Source: Ceraceosorus guamensis (Eukaryota > Basidiomycota > Exobasidiomycetes > Ceraceosorales > Ceraceosoraceae). Taken from it: DNA of 64,000 nucleotides. Positions 22,270 to 31,931 of the stretch are shown one piece after another. The stretch is from positions 376,459 through 440,458 of the forward strand of contig NW_020289998.1 of NCBI RefSeq assembly GCF_003144195.1, written 5' to 3'. The position numbers were made by a program, and so were the translations under genes. Positions within the stretch are counted from its first letter, which is position 1, and each line of letters begins with the position of its first letter. The notes beneath the pieces are model-generated. The model was not told the DNA's origin, made no database searches, and saw only the letters and a program-made list of their open reading frames with translations.

Positions 22270-25200
22270 TCATCGCCTGGACCTGTTGCGTCTTCCGAAC
22301 GCCGCCTTTTGTCTGAGCCAGGCTTGTTCTTGACGGGCAACATCGACCGTCTCAAGCGCGTCTTGATACTTTGCCAGAACCGCAAAAGTCGGCACCTCGT
22401 CTTGTCCGATCCATTCGCACAGCCAAGAGTGCATCTGCCCAGCCGCGCTCTTCCGTCTCGTCTCTTCCGACTCCACCGACACGTCGAGAGCGTCCTGTTG
22501 AAGCTCGAGGCATGCGATGCATAGCGTCGCGTACTTTGGACGGATATCGAGCGCGCGCATCCATCCCAGCGCCTGCCAGATGGCAGATCTGGTTGCCGTC
22601 GCTGAGGTCTCGGCCGTCGCAGATGGGATGGCGCGCCATCGCAAAAGTCGAAGCATGAGGACGTACTCGTGAAAGACGTGTCGGTCTAGCTCAACATATT
22701 TTGGAAAGATTCTGGTCGCTATACCTTCGATACTTGCAACCTCTCCGCCTTCCTGCGCCCGCTCGATGATGCGAAGCAATGTGCCGAACTGTGTGCCTTC
22801 GGCTTCGGATAAATCGTCCGCATAGTCGTTGGCACCTAGCTTGGTGCCATAGGAACCGAGCGGATTGGTCACGTCCTTCACTTGAGGGTGGTGCTGGAGC
22901 AAGACGGCTTTGAAGAGGCTAAATGCTTGTCTAGGCGGGAACTCGGCATTCCACAAGGCAACCTCGGCACCTTGCTCTTCTGGCATCCACGACCTGTACC
23001 TTCTGGAGATGCTAGCATCCGTCAAGTATTGTTGAAAGTGGCCGACGCCCAATCTGGTGGCTGCACGTAGCAAAAGCGCTAGAGAGCGTTTGTTCAGCGC
23101 TGCGCCATACGTTGGAGCTTGTTCCGTAGCTATCGTCCAGACGAGGGCATGACGGTCCTTGCCGAGCAGACCTCTCAATATCACATTGATCGCATGTGCG
23201 TTCAACGGTCCTTCTGGTCGAGTGACGGTTGCGTCGAGCTCTGGGTCTGGAACAGGAATTCCAGATTCCACCTGAGCTGCCCTTGCCTGCCGCTCTTCCT
23301 CCAAGAATTTCGCCTTGAGTCTAAGCCGGTCCCATTTGTTGATCTCTCTACGCGGCGGTCCACGTCGATTCAGTTCACGACGTTCCAGCTCAGCTCGTCG
23401 CGCCCATGCTTTGCACCAAGAATTGAGCCGCGCAATGGCCACGTGTGTGTTGTCATGCCGAGTCTCGGCAGCGCACATGACGATGAGCGCGTTGAGGTCC
23501 GCTTGAACTCCGTTCCGCGACATGACTTTCCAGACCAAACGGACGTCGTTCAGTTGGGCTCCGTGCGCCAATTCCAAATTGATGATCAAGCCAGTATATA
23601 GCTCCAGACTCTTCAGAATGCTTTCGGGCGGTTTGGGGAACCTCGCAAATGGATGCTCCTCGTAGAACTCGCCCTTGTCCTCAGTGAGGCCTACCCAGTG
23701 GAACAAGGCACGAGGATCATTGCCTGGCTGTCTTGCAGCCATATGGATGACAGCAATGTATGCGGACATCGATGCGGCCAGGTCATAGGCAGGCGATGAT
23801 GTGCCCGATTCTGGTAAGAAGCCCAGATCGCCTCGAGATCCCCGATTGAAAGTGTAAAGCTGTTCCGCAGCCGCTTCGTCGGCGTCGTCTTTTTCTGGCC
23901 GCTCCTCAGCCTGGGCCGAAGAGGCGGTCGAAGTGTCATGGGCTTTGTTGTTAGAGCTCCCAGCAATGGCTACTGCCACTTCATCGAATTCGATGGCCTC
24001 TGCCGTGTCGAAAAGCCCAGTATCTTCACTCTCGAAGGATGCCACCGAGCCTTCACGTACAATGCGCGCCTCCTCAACGTTGTCAACAGCGCCAGAGAAG
24101 CTCGTCGACATCGGTTGCTGGTGCAGCCCGACGCCTAAAGCATCGGACGAGGAAGGAGGAGCGGCAGCCGTCGTTGCCGCCTCTTCAAAGCTCTCATCTG
24201 AAGCCCGGCGCTCCGAGTCGAGTCGCAGCCGCTCTTGAAGTTTGGCGAAAGCAGGCCAAGCACTTTCATACTGACTGGTGGAAGCGTACGCGCGGACATC
24301 CCAGGCCAAAGCAGTAGGGCTGAGTCCTTGCGTAGAGTGATTTCTCCTCCTCAAACCTCTTGCTTTTTCAATCCAAATCGCTGCAGCTTCGAACTCTTCA
24401 TCGTTGACAGCAGCCTCGACCATTGTGTTTGCAGCTCGTCTCCGTTGCCTATTGTCGACGAACCACTCTTTCAAAAGATCCATGGCTACCTCTGCAAGTC
24501 TCAAGCGTAGCCAGCCAGACTCGCGTGCAGCAGGATGGCTGATGTCCAGCATTTCCAAGCTGACAGGTCCGTGAGCAAGGTGCAGAGGTCTGGTGAGACG
24601 CTCGAGACCCGCTTTCCGCTCGTTGGCGACGGGGCTTACATTCAAGTAGACCTCGCATACCGCGACCAAGATGTCCTTGAAACGACGTTCGGTAGACAAA
24701 GGTGCCAGCAAGTGTATCGCACTACTGCGCGACTGCTCGCTATTAGAGCGAGTCAGGGCGATCGCTACCCTTCGAAAGAGGTTCACTATCTCCGAGGGCG
24801 CTGCGAGTCCGTACTTGTTCAGACGATGCGCGATCTGATGTTTTCTGCTATGCACCACACCTCCCGAGCTAATAGGCGTCGGGTGACAGCTCAAGAATTC
24901 CATCGTCTTCTTTACGATGATGGGGATGAAGCGCTTCGAGTCGATATCGATCAGAGCCCTCTCAGCGACCATGGCAAACGCGATGGTTTGATGTTCCTGC
25001 CGCTTGTCGAACTCAGTGTTAAGGAAGATGACGTTTAAGGCGTCTTGGACCTCTTCTGCAGTGGAGACGAGAGGAGCCAAGCTGCAGAGCAGAAAGCCAG
25101 GAATGCTCTTTTCTAGCTCAGCACTGCGTATGAAGCCAATTGCTTGCTTCCAATTGACCGATCGAGCAGCGCGCTGCCATACTAGAAGGTTGCTCTCATT

Positions 25201-25746
25201 GACCTTAGCACGTTTGCATGCCCTGCAAATCTCGGCAAACTCTTGATCGTCGTCGAAGAGTGATCGCAACGTGGCTTTGTAACCCGCGGGCTGGTCATGC
25301 TTGGACAGCACATGTGCAAACAGGTCCGCGGCGCTGAAGCCACGCAAGCTGAATTTTTGTGGGCTGTGCTTGTCAGCCTCCGTTTCCAACGCAGACTGCA
25401 GCTGTGATGGGCCATCGTTGCTCAGGCTGCTCCGCAACAGTGCGGCCCGTGCTTGAGGTGAAACGTTGGCTTCGCTGGCGGATCGAAGGGCTTGTTGTGC
25501 TGCTGTTGCATGCGCTGAAGACTTTGCGTTGCGACCAAAAAAGTCTGTCGCGACGGGCTGCTCGTTCGTTTGAGGTTGTCTGCATCGAGGCGTCGTTGCG
25601 AGCGATCGTTGGCCACAGGTGCAGACGGAGGGCAGCTTGGCTTGCTGGTGCAGCAAGGAGCGAGGTCGCACTTGCCTGTATGCGAGGACTATGTGCGGTC
25701 CAACGGCACGCCCAGAGTGAGATGACATCCTAAGGCTCAGGCTCAT
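22270..25746 (-). CDS. Large, probably mitochondrial helical-repeat (PPR-like) protein
   Basis: One uninterrupted frame of 1158 residues from an ATG at 25746. The first 60 residues are rich in Arg, Ser and Leu and nearly free of acids, like a mitochondrial presequence. Most of the rest is predicted helix by eye, with no simple repeats except a Ser/Ala/Glu-rich linker at about 520-650. Segments such as KVMSRNGVQADLNALIVMC and MRALDIRPKYATLCIACLE have the look of degenerate pentatricopeptide repeats, which bind organellar RNA and control its stability or translation. I do not recognise a specific orthologue. The C-terminus is basic (QKAAFGRRNRSRR). Its length and absence of introns in an intron-rich neighbourhood are notable. 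Function is inferred only from composition. Confidence 0.75.
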   Translation of the reverse strand: MSLSLRMSSHSGRAVGPHIVLAYRQVRPRSLLHQQAKLPSVCTCGQRSLATTPRCRQPQTNEQPVATDFFGRNAKSSAHATAAQQALRSASEANVSPQARAALLRSSLSNDGPSQLQSALETEADKHSPQKFSLRGFSAADLFAHVLSKHDQPAGYKATLRSLFDDDQEFAEICRACKRAKVNESNLLVWQRAARSVNWKQAIGFIRSAELEKSIPGFLLCSLAPLVSTAEEVQDALNVIFLNTEFDKRQEHQTIAFAMVAERALIDIDSKRFIPIIVKKTMEFLSCHPTPISSGGVVHSRKHQIAHRLNKYGLAAPSEIVNLFRRVAIALTRSNSEQSRSSAIHLLAPLSTERRFKDILVAVCEVYLNVSPVANERKAGLERLTRPLHLAHGPVSLEMLDISHPAARESGWLRLRLAEVAMDLLKEWFVDNRQRRRAANTMVEAAVNDEEFEAAAIWIEKARGLRRRNHSTQGLSPTALAWDVRAYASTSQYESAWPAFAKLQERLRLDSERRASDESFEEAATTAAAPPSSSDALGVGLHQQPMSTSFSGAVDNVEEARIVREGSVASFESEDTGLFDTAEAIEFDEVAVAIAGSSNNKAHDTSTASSAQAEERPEKDDADEAAAEQLYTFNRGSRGDLGFLPESGTSSPAYDLAASMSAYIAVIHMAARQPGNDPRALFHWVGLTEDKGEFYEEHPFARFPKPPESILKSLELYTGLIINLELAHGAQLNDVRLVWKVMSRNGVQADLNALIVMCAAETRHDNTHVAIARLNSWCKAWARRAELERRELNRRGPPRREINKWDRLRLKAKFLEEERQARAAQVESGIPVPDPELDATVTRPEGPLNAHAINVILRGLLGKDRHALVWTIATEQAPTYGAALNKRSLALLLRAATRLGVGHFQQYLTDASISRRYRSWMPEEQGAEVALWNAEFPPRQAFSLFKAVLLQHHPQVKDVTNPLGSYGTKLGANDYADDLSEAEGTQFGTLLRIIERAQEGGEVASIEGIATRIFPKYVELDRHVFHEYVLMLRLLRWRAIPSATAETSATATRSAIWQALGWMRALDIRPKYATLCIACLELQQDALDVSVESEETRRKSAAGQMHSWLCEWIGQDEVPTFAVLAKYQDALETVDVARQEQAWLRQKAAFGRRNRSRR

Positions 25747-26469
25747 TCATCCAAGGTCAGTAGAAGGGCTGGTACTTCGCAAGAAGGTGCAAGGGACGGG
25801 GGCCGCTTCAGACGACCACAATGTCGACGTAATCTCTGTGGTCGGAGGAGGGACGTGCAAGTCGCAACAAGGTGCAATTCCACTCGGGCTCGTCTCCGAC
25901 CTCCTGTACGATGAGTGTCTAGCGCCTCAAAGGGCTGGCATGAGAATCAAGAATGAGATTTGTGGATTTGTTTGCATCGACGCTAAAAGTCAAATGCATT
26001 GAAGCATGATGAACATCCATCATGAAGCTCCATCAGATTCGTGATGAAAGAGTCACCAGTCAACCATTTGCATGATGCTTGATGTCAACATGAAGACAAG
26101 GGCGCAAATTTCATGCATGGGGTCACGTGCAAGGAACAGCCAGTATTGAGTGCGCGCAGCATGGCATGGCCTGCATTCACCATTAAGTTGCGATTCCGGC
26201 GAGTCTTGATGAGTCTCGACGAAGCTACAAACGCGACCACCCGCAGTGAAAGCTCACGCTTCTCAAGCCTTTGCACTCCGCATACTCCACACGCCACACG
26301 CCACACGCCACACACCACACACGCCACACACCACACACCACACACCAACCACAAATGGCACCCATGAAATAGCAACAGAGAGCGCGTAAAGGTTCAGAGT
26401 CAAGAGTGGCTCGGTGGACGACTCCATCCCACCGCGACCCTTCTGTTCTCGATACTCTTCCCACCAAAC
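25747..26469. promoter_or_regulatory. Divergent promoter, PPR-like gene and ATG5
   Basis: These 720 bases separate two divergent start codons. They include CACGTG at 26124-26129, repeated CATGATG/CATCATGA words at 25995-26090, and a CA-rich minisatellite at 26281-26350 about 120 bases before the ATG5 start. Confidence 0.45.
26281..26350. repeat. CA-rich minisatellite (CCACACGCCACA units)
   Basis: About 70 bases built from CCACACG and CCACACA units in imperfect tandem, upstream of ATG5. The plus strand is almost free of G and T. Copy number is likely variable between strains. Confidence 0.85.
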
Positions 26470-28552
26470 ATGGCTCGGCCAGCCCCCAACAGAGTGCCCA
26501 GCGGCAGCAGCTCCATCTCACCCTCTCTGTTATCTGCTCAGGGCGCAATGACAAGCGGTGCTCTGTCCCACCAATCATCCTACAACTTTGCCGCTCCTTC
26601 GACACCAACCTCGCATGACTTGCTTTCATCGCCATCTCAAGCCATTGCTCGTGGCAACAGCGGAGGCTCCGATGTGCCGAGCGCAGCGGATAGCAGCGCA
26701 CTCAGGAGGATAGTGTGGGAAGCGCGTGTGCCAGTCGCTGTCAGCATCCATCCTTCCGACTTGCCTCCAGGTGCGGCCGCTTCTTCGTCCGTGGACCCCA
26801 CAGCTCCTCCAACGAAGTACTACATGACAGCTCCTCGAGTGTCCTACTTTCCGCTCCATCTCGAGGAACTACGCATAGGACTGGTCGAACCCATGTTTGC
26901 TCATGCTGGAGTCGTCTCTTCGGAAATCCCCCCAGTAGATGGTTGGTGGCTCGAAGAGGAGAGGAGTAGTGACAAGAGCGCTGCGATGGCCGTCTCGGCC
27001 CGAGCCGCTCAGGCAAGCGCCCTCAAGTGGTGAGTCAATGCGGAGCCTCGCACCACAGTGATCTCACCGCCCATCGCTGAATTGGAGACGCTTGGCCGTG
27101 CAGGCACTGGCCCGTTGGGCTGCTCTACGACCATTTCACTCGGAACGCGGCACCTACTGCGCATGGTCTCGCTCCTTCCACAAGCCAAGCGCCCACTTCA
27201 TCACTCCAAGCTTCCCGACTACGTCGCAGCTCAGTCCTGAGCGAAGTGGAGAGCGAAGAGCCAGCTGCTCAAGCGTTCGCGACACAAGCACAATCGCGAA
27301 GCGTCTTTGTGCCCGAGCCTCCACCTGTCCCCTGGAAGCTGGTGCTGCACCTCCGCACTGCCCCTTCGACATCCGCACCACCTTCTTCCGCCCCTACCTC
27401 CACTCTCACTGCTACAGCCACAAATGCGGTGCAAAGCAGTGTCGCGCCCAATCAGCCCAACACCGTTGAGCTCGCCAAAGCTAGTTTCATGAGCATGGTC
27501 AAAGAAGCGGACTTCGTCAGGTGGGGTAGCACGAGGAGGGTGACCAATCTGCGAAAGGCGGATCAGGACAATTTATGGACCGGCGTCGTTTCTCGTGAGT
27601 CTGTGCACCGAAACATTTGGCCGGGAGCCTCTTCGAAAGGTCAGCACTGACCTGCTGTGAACTTTGCGCGCTCTGATCTTGCTGGAAAGACAACTTTGAG
27701 CTTTACTCTTCAATCGCTTCCAAACTCTTTCCTGCGATTCCGCTTGTCAATGCCTCGAGCAACTCGGATAATGCGACGGGTCTCGGAGCACAAACGCAGT
27801 CCGCAGCTTCTAGCCGAGCGCCATCCTTTAGCGGAGCGTCTGGCACAAGTGCAGGTCCTGCCGAAGGTTTCAACACGTTTTCCTCTTCTACAACGCTCAG
27901 GCCTGGGCTGCCAGCAGGCATGGCTCCTGGTGCATGGAACGAGAGCACGGCTAGCCTGGCGCCTAGTCTAGCAAGCAATGCCACGAGCGGCGCAGGGCAC
28001 ACGCCAGCTCTGATTCCGCCAGACGCAGCGGCTGGAGAATCAGCTTCTCACAACGCTTCCACAAGAGACAAGGATAGACCTAGGAGTATACCCATGCGAT
28101 TTCACTTGCCTGATGCGCCGATCGTGCAGGAGCCTGTGCAAGGCTGGACTGACGACGGTAAGTCGGATGCAGGAACCGTTCACATGCTTTTCGTCGCTAG
28201 GCCGTCTTTTTCTCACCGTCTATCCTCTTCAACCCCTGCTTGCGTACAGGGCAACCGGTCGCTCTTTCACACGTCCTCTCTTCCCTCTTTCCCCTGCTCT
28301 TTCCACCGACACCCTCTTTCGGCCTAACGCGCGCAGCGGATCAACGCAGATCGTTGGCTTACGCCGTCGTGCAAGGTATACGGATACCCTTGGACTCGGA
28401 AATACCCTGGATCGGTGCTGTGCTCGGTAATGCTGATGGCTGGTAAGTGCACAGAGCGCGGGGACGTTGAAAGTGGGCTCACAGTGCACTCTATCTTTGC
28501 GCGCAGGGTGACTATCTGTATCAACCCACTTAAGGAAGGCGAGAGATCTTGA
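26470..28552 (+). CDS. ATG5: Autophagy protein Atg5
   Basis: Atg5 is conjugated to Atg12 and, with Atg16, drives lipidation of Atg8 on the forming autophagosome. Five exons (26470-27029, 27104-27594, 27690-28157, 28250-28442, 28507-28552) give 585 residues, about twice the usual length. The first ubiquitin-like domain starts at RRIVWEARVPVAVSIHPSD with APRVSYFPLHLEELR. The helical part contains HWPVGLLYD. The Atg12 acceptor is Lys320, in SFMSMVKEADFVRWG, which matches FMSCMKEAD in animals. The second ubiquitin-like domain is at the end: GIRIPLDSEIPWIG and WVTICINPLKEG. The extra length is low-complexity linkers at about 205-265 and 370-470. All introns keep the frame. Confidence 0.95.
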
Positions 28553-29000
28553 TGCTGCTAGGCAGAGGACGTACTGCGAGTCAAGCACAATGCACACTCT
28601 CTCACACTGTGAAGCCTGCTCAATTGATGAGCTGCCCCACCTGGCTGCGTTGGTAGCCCGACACGCTTACCAATAAAGCGCCACGAAATTCGCACCCATA
28701 CGATCATACGATGAGATTGATTTTGCTCTACGAACGGAATCGACCTCCAAGGTATACGATACATCGCGCATCTAGCAAAGTCGCGAACCTGAGAAAGAGG
28801 TATCAAGGAGCGAGTAAAGTTTACGGCTAGCGCGCAACGCGGATGTGGGGCAGGTGATGCTACGAGCAATGCGAGTCCAAGAAAGTTGTTCAAAAGTTTC
28901 GCAAGAAAGTCTGGGCAAGGATCAAGTATAGGTCTGGCAAAGGCGGGTCGCATTTCTTGCCGTCACTTGGCTTTGGTCGCGCCTCATGGCGAGGAGGCGA
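28553..29000. other. Convergent spacer after ATG5
   Basis: About 450 bases between convergent stop codons. A few tRNA-like words occur near 28640-28750, but no complete cloverleaf can be built on either strand. No gene is supported. Confidence 0.5.
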
Positions 29001-31931
29001 CTAGAGCTGCTGGGTGGATGCCGAAGCCTTCTTTGATGGCGCAATATAGACTCTGCCTCTGCCTGGCCCTTGCTTCATCTTCGATCCGGCAGGTTTCGGC
29101 TCCGTGATGCTGCTTCCATCCGTTCGTCTTGCAGATGCAGCGCCCAAGATGAAGCGGGCCACACTGGCACCCTTTTTGCGCTTTTGCGCCCCAATCGTCT
29201 CTGGCGACCATCTCACATCTGCGTGAGGGTCAGACGACTGGGAGTGCGAGTGACTGCTCACGGATACCGCACCCGAGGGTCGAGATCGCTCGCGGTGGGC
29301 CTCCGAGTAGGGAGCGGTCACGTTGTAATGAAAGGCGCTCAGCGCCGGTGAACGCCCTCGTCTAGCGGAGGTCGTCGTTCCGTAGGGAGTGTCGCCGCCC
29401 TGGTGGGTCGAGGCGGACAGCGTGGACAAGGAAGGCGACCTCATTGGGCCAGATCGAGCCAACCTTTGCACAAAAGACCCAGCAACACCTCCGCTCATCC
29501 CACCGCCTCGAGGGTTGTACTGACCGTGCGCAACGGATGCTGTGCGAGTCGGCACCTCTGGTCCAGCTCGCGTCATCGAGTCCACAGAGACCATCGAATG
29601 TCGTCGCATCGCTGAAGGATCGACCTGAGAGAGCGTCGAAGAGTCGCCCGAGCTCAGCATGCCCGGATCCTCCATGTGCCACGCATCTGCAAACTCGTCA
29701 GTGATGGGAGAGCCGGCAGCGCCTTTGGAACGCGCGGCAGCATTTCGGGCGGTGGTCTGAGTGGGCGTAGGCGATCGGACGCTGCGCACAGCATCCTGGG
29801 TACTTGTGGGCTGCTGCTGCTGATGCGGACTGATGCTCGAAGTCTTGAAAAGACTCTCCAGCGCTTCGATCTTGCGGGCCAATTCTTCGACGCGCACCGC
29901 ATCCTGACTGGCAACCGCGCTGGCGCTCTCGTCCATCATCACGGAGCTGAGCGCTGGGCCGCTGACTCGGGAGCGCGAACCGAGATGCGACGGCGTCGAT
30001 GGGTAATGTTGTTGGTATTGCGCCGCCAGCATCTGGGCGAGGGGTGATGTGGGAGGAGAGTGAAACCTGGTAGGAGGGTTTGGTAGCTGGGTCGAAGGTG
30101 CAGGGCCGACCATGGAAGCAGAGTATGATTGCCCAGCCGCGTTTGGACTTCGACGAGGACCGACAGTGGAAGTTGCGCGGCTCGTGGAAGGAGTTGGCAG
30201 ACCAGTATTGATGGCCGGTAGTACGCCACCCTGCATGCGCCGATCCCGGTGAGTCACGTAGAGGTTCGCCAATTGCTGCTGTTGACGTTGCTCCGAGACG
30301 CTGCGTTGTTTCAGCGCGAGGCTCAGCTGCTCGACCTGGCGCTTGAGTGCAGCTATCTCGAAAGCGTCCTGATTTGGCGCAGGCATTGGCGGAGTCGAGT
30401 CGGCGGAAGACCCCCTCATGTCTGTGTCGTCGACCTGGGGCGCCACACTGCTAAAGTCGTCGGACAAGGTAGGCGTCGGCATGGTACTGGGCATGCCCTC
30501 TCTTTGTTCGCGATGCGGGAGCCCTTGATCATTGACGTCGTCCTGCTCCTCGTCTCCTCTCGGGGTCCCGGCTACTCGGTGTACGGGCCTATTGGATCCG
30601 TGTTGCGAGCTGCCAGCGTCAACGTTGCTCATGTCGTCAGCCCAAGCAGGCTCCATCGATGTAGATCTTTCGACGCTGCTAGACATTCCCATTTCATAGT
30701 CGCTACTCTGGTTCCTCCTTCGCGTACGTCGCTGTCGATGTCCAGCATCAGAGTCCGACATCATCTCCTCGGCAATGTCGTCATCTGCTTGCGGTCGGTG
30801 CTCAATTCTGCCTGGACGTTTGGTCATAGAGTCGGTGGATCCCGAGTGGTCAAAGTTTGCAGACGCTTCCGAAACGTACTGGATGGGGGGCACCGGGTAG
30901 GCCGCTGCGCTGGACCAGTCCTTCTTCGGCGCAGAGCCGAGGCGAGGCGAATTGCCGACCGAAGGCGAGGTCATGGGTGAATACTTCTGCCGCTCCCCGC
31001 GAGCATCGGCCTGTCGCTGGTTGAAGTTTTGCTGTTGCAGCCTCTTGTCGAAGGATGAATCCGATTGATTCAACAAACTCGGTCCGCGGCCTGGAGAGAA
31101 GGACAGATCTTGATTGCGGTTCGTCCTCGAAGACTGTTGGCTCGAAAGTGCTTCCCCTCCAAATGGTGCTGACACTGTGGAGATGTCGCCAAAGGGGGCA
31201 TCGTTATCTGCATGAAAGAGCGATGATCCGAAAGTGCTCCAACTAGGACCTCCTGCCTGATGATGCCTAGACGCTCCGCTGCGCCCCGCCGACGGAGGCC
31301 TCGATGCTTCGCGAGCATGGTCGCGAGCGTAATCTTGCACGCCGGCCGCATTCAAAGTTCGGGGCTCTGTGGTATTGATGAAACTCGCGGCCATGTTGAG
31401 AGGTCTGGTGGAGGGTGAGGGCTCTGTGCGATCGGCAGATGAGGATGTTGGTGATCTGCGTGTGAGCGCACTTCGGTACTGTTGTCTTGCGGTCTCTTCG
31501 ATCCAATCGACAACCCCTTGTTTGGATGCCACTTGAGCTGGTAGCGGAGAAGGCGAGCGAGAAAGAACCAACGCTTGCTGCGATGGAAGAATCCGCGGTT
31601 TGCCGGGCTGCTGCAGAGGGAGGCCAGAGATGAGCAAGCTGTCTGAGCGGCTGACGCTCGGGTCTGCTACTGTGCAGGCCAGACTTGTCAAAGCGGTGAG
31701 CTCGGAGGTCGACTCTTCGTCCCGATCGAATGCGTTTCTGAGTCGGTGCAGTCCAGTAGACTGTTGCGAGTATCTGCCTTTGTGCGCGTTGGGCGATCTC
31801 GACGCCCAACTTGGACGGCGGCCGACAGTGGCTCTGCTTCCGTCGAGCGGGCTGCTCGCGACCAATGGGCTGCGGCTGTACGGCGAATCTGACAAACGTT
31901 CGCTACCGTCAGACGACGATGCGAATGACAT
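29001..31931 (-). CDS. Large disordered protein of unknown function
   Basis: A single open frame of 976 residues from an ATG at 31931. I recognise no family. Composition is dominated by Ser, Pro, Gln, Arg and Ala throughout, so most of it is probably disordered and may be heavily phosphorylated. One short ordered piece near residues 540-580 (FEIAALKRQVEQLSLALKQR) reads as a coiled coil; a second, weaker one follows near ELARKIEALESLFK. The tail is basic (RGRVYIAPSKKASASTQQL). This layout resembles cytoskeletal, polarity or septum scaffold proteins of fungi, but that is only an impression. Length and uniform codon style favour a real gene. No intron is evident. Confidence 0.72.
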   Translation of the reverse strand: MSFASSSDGSERLSDSPYSRSPLVASSPLDGSRATVGRRPSWASRSPNAHKGRYSQQSTGLHRLRNAFDRDEESTSELTALTSLACTVADPSVSRSDSLLISGLPLQQPGKPRILPSQQALVLSRSPSPLPAQVASKQGVVDWIEETARQQYRSALTRRSPTSSSADRTEPSPSTRPLNMAASFINTTEPRTLNAAGVQDYARDHAREASRPPSAGRSGASRHHQAGGPSWSTFGSSLFHADNDAPFGDISTVSAPFGGEALSSQQSSRTNRNQDLSFSPGRGPSLLNQSDSSFDKRLQQQNFNQRQADARGERQKYSPMTSPSVGNSPRLGSAPKKDWSSAAAYPVPPIQYVSEASANFDHSGSTDSMTKRPGRIEHRPQADDDIAEEMMSDSDAGHRQRRTRRRNQSSDYEMGMSSSVERSTSMEPAWADDMSNVDAGSSQHGSNRPVHRVAGTPRGDEEQDDVNDQGLPHREQREGMPSTMPTPTLSDDFSSVAPQVDDTDMRGSSADSTPPMPAPNQDAFEIAALKRQVEQLSLALKQRSVSEQRQQQQLANLYVTHRDRRMQGGVLPAINTGLPTPSTSRATSTVGPRRSPNAAGQSYSASMVGPAPSTQLPNPPTRFHSPPTSPLAQMLAAQYQQHYPSTPSHLGSRSRVSGPALSSVMMDESASAVASQDAVRVEELARKIEALESLFKTSSISPHQQQQPTSTQDAVRSVRSPTPTQTTARNAAARSKGAAGSPITDEFADAWHMEDPGMLSSGDSSTLSQVDPSAMRRHSMVSVDSMTRAGPEVPTRTASVAHGQYNPRGGGMSGGVAGSFVQRLARSGPMRSPSLSTLSASTHQGGDTPYGTTTSARRGRSPALSAFHYNVTAPYSEAHRERSRPSGAVSVSSHSHSQSSDPHADVRWSPETIGAQKRKKGASVARFILGAASARRTDGSSITEPKPAGSKMKQGPGRGRVYIAPSKKASASTQQL

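Noticed and set aside
28620-28760. tRNA-like words (a D-arm-like GGCTGCGTTGGTAGCC and T-arm-like GGTCGATTCC)
   Set aside because: The pieces are on different strands or badly spaced, and no acceptor or anticodon stem can be paired.
30249-30980. 243-residue plus-strand frame inside the disordered-protein gene
   Set aside because: It is fully antisense to a longer frame with consistent codon style; Ser/Arg-rich DNA of this composition commonly leaves the opposite strand open.
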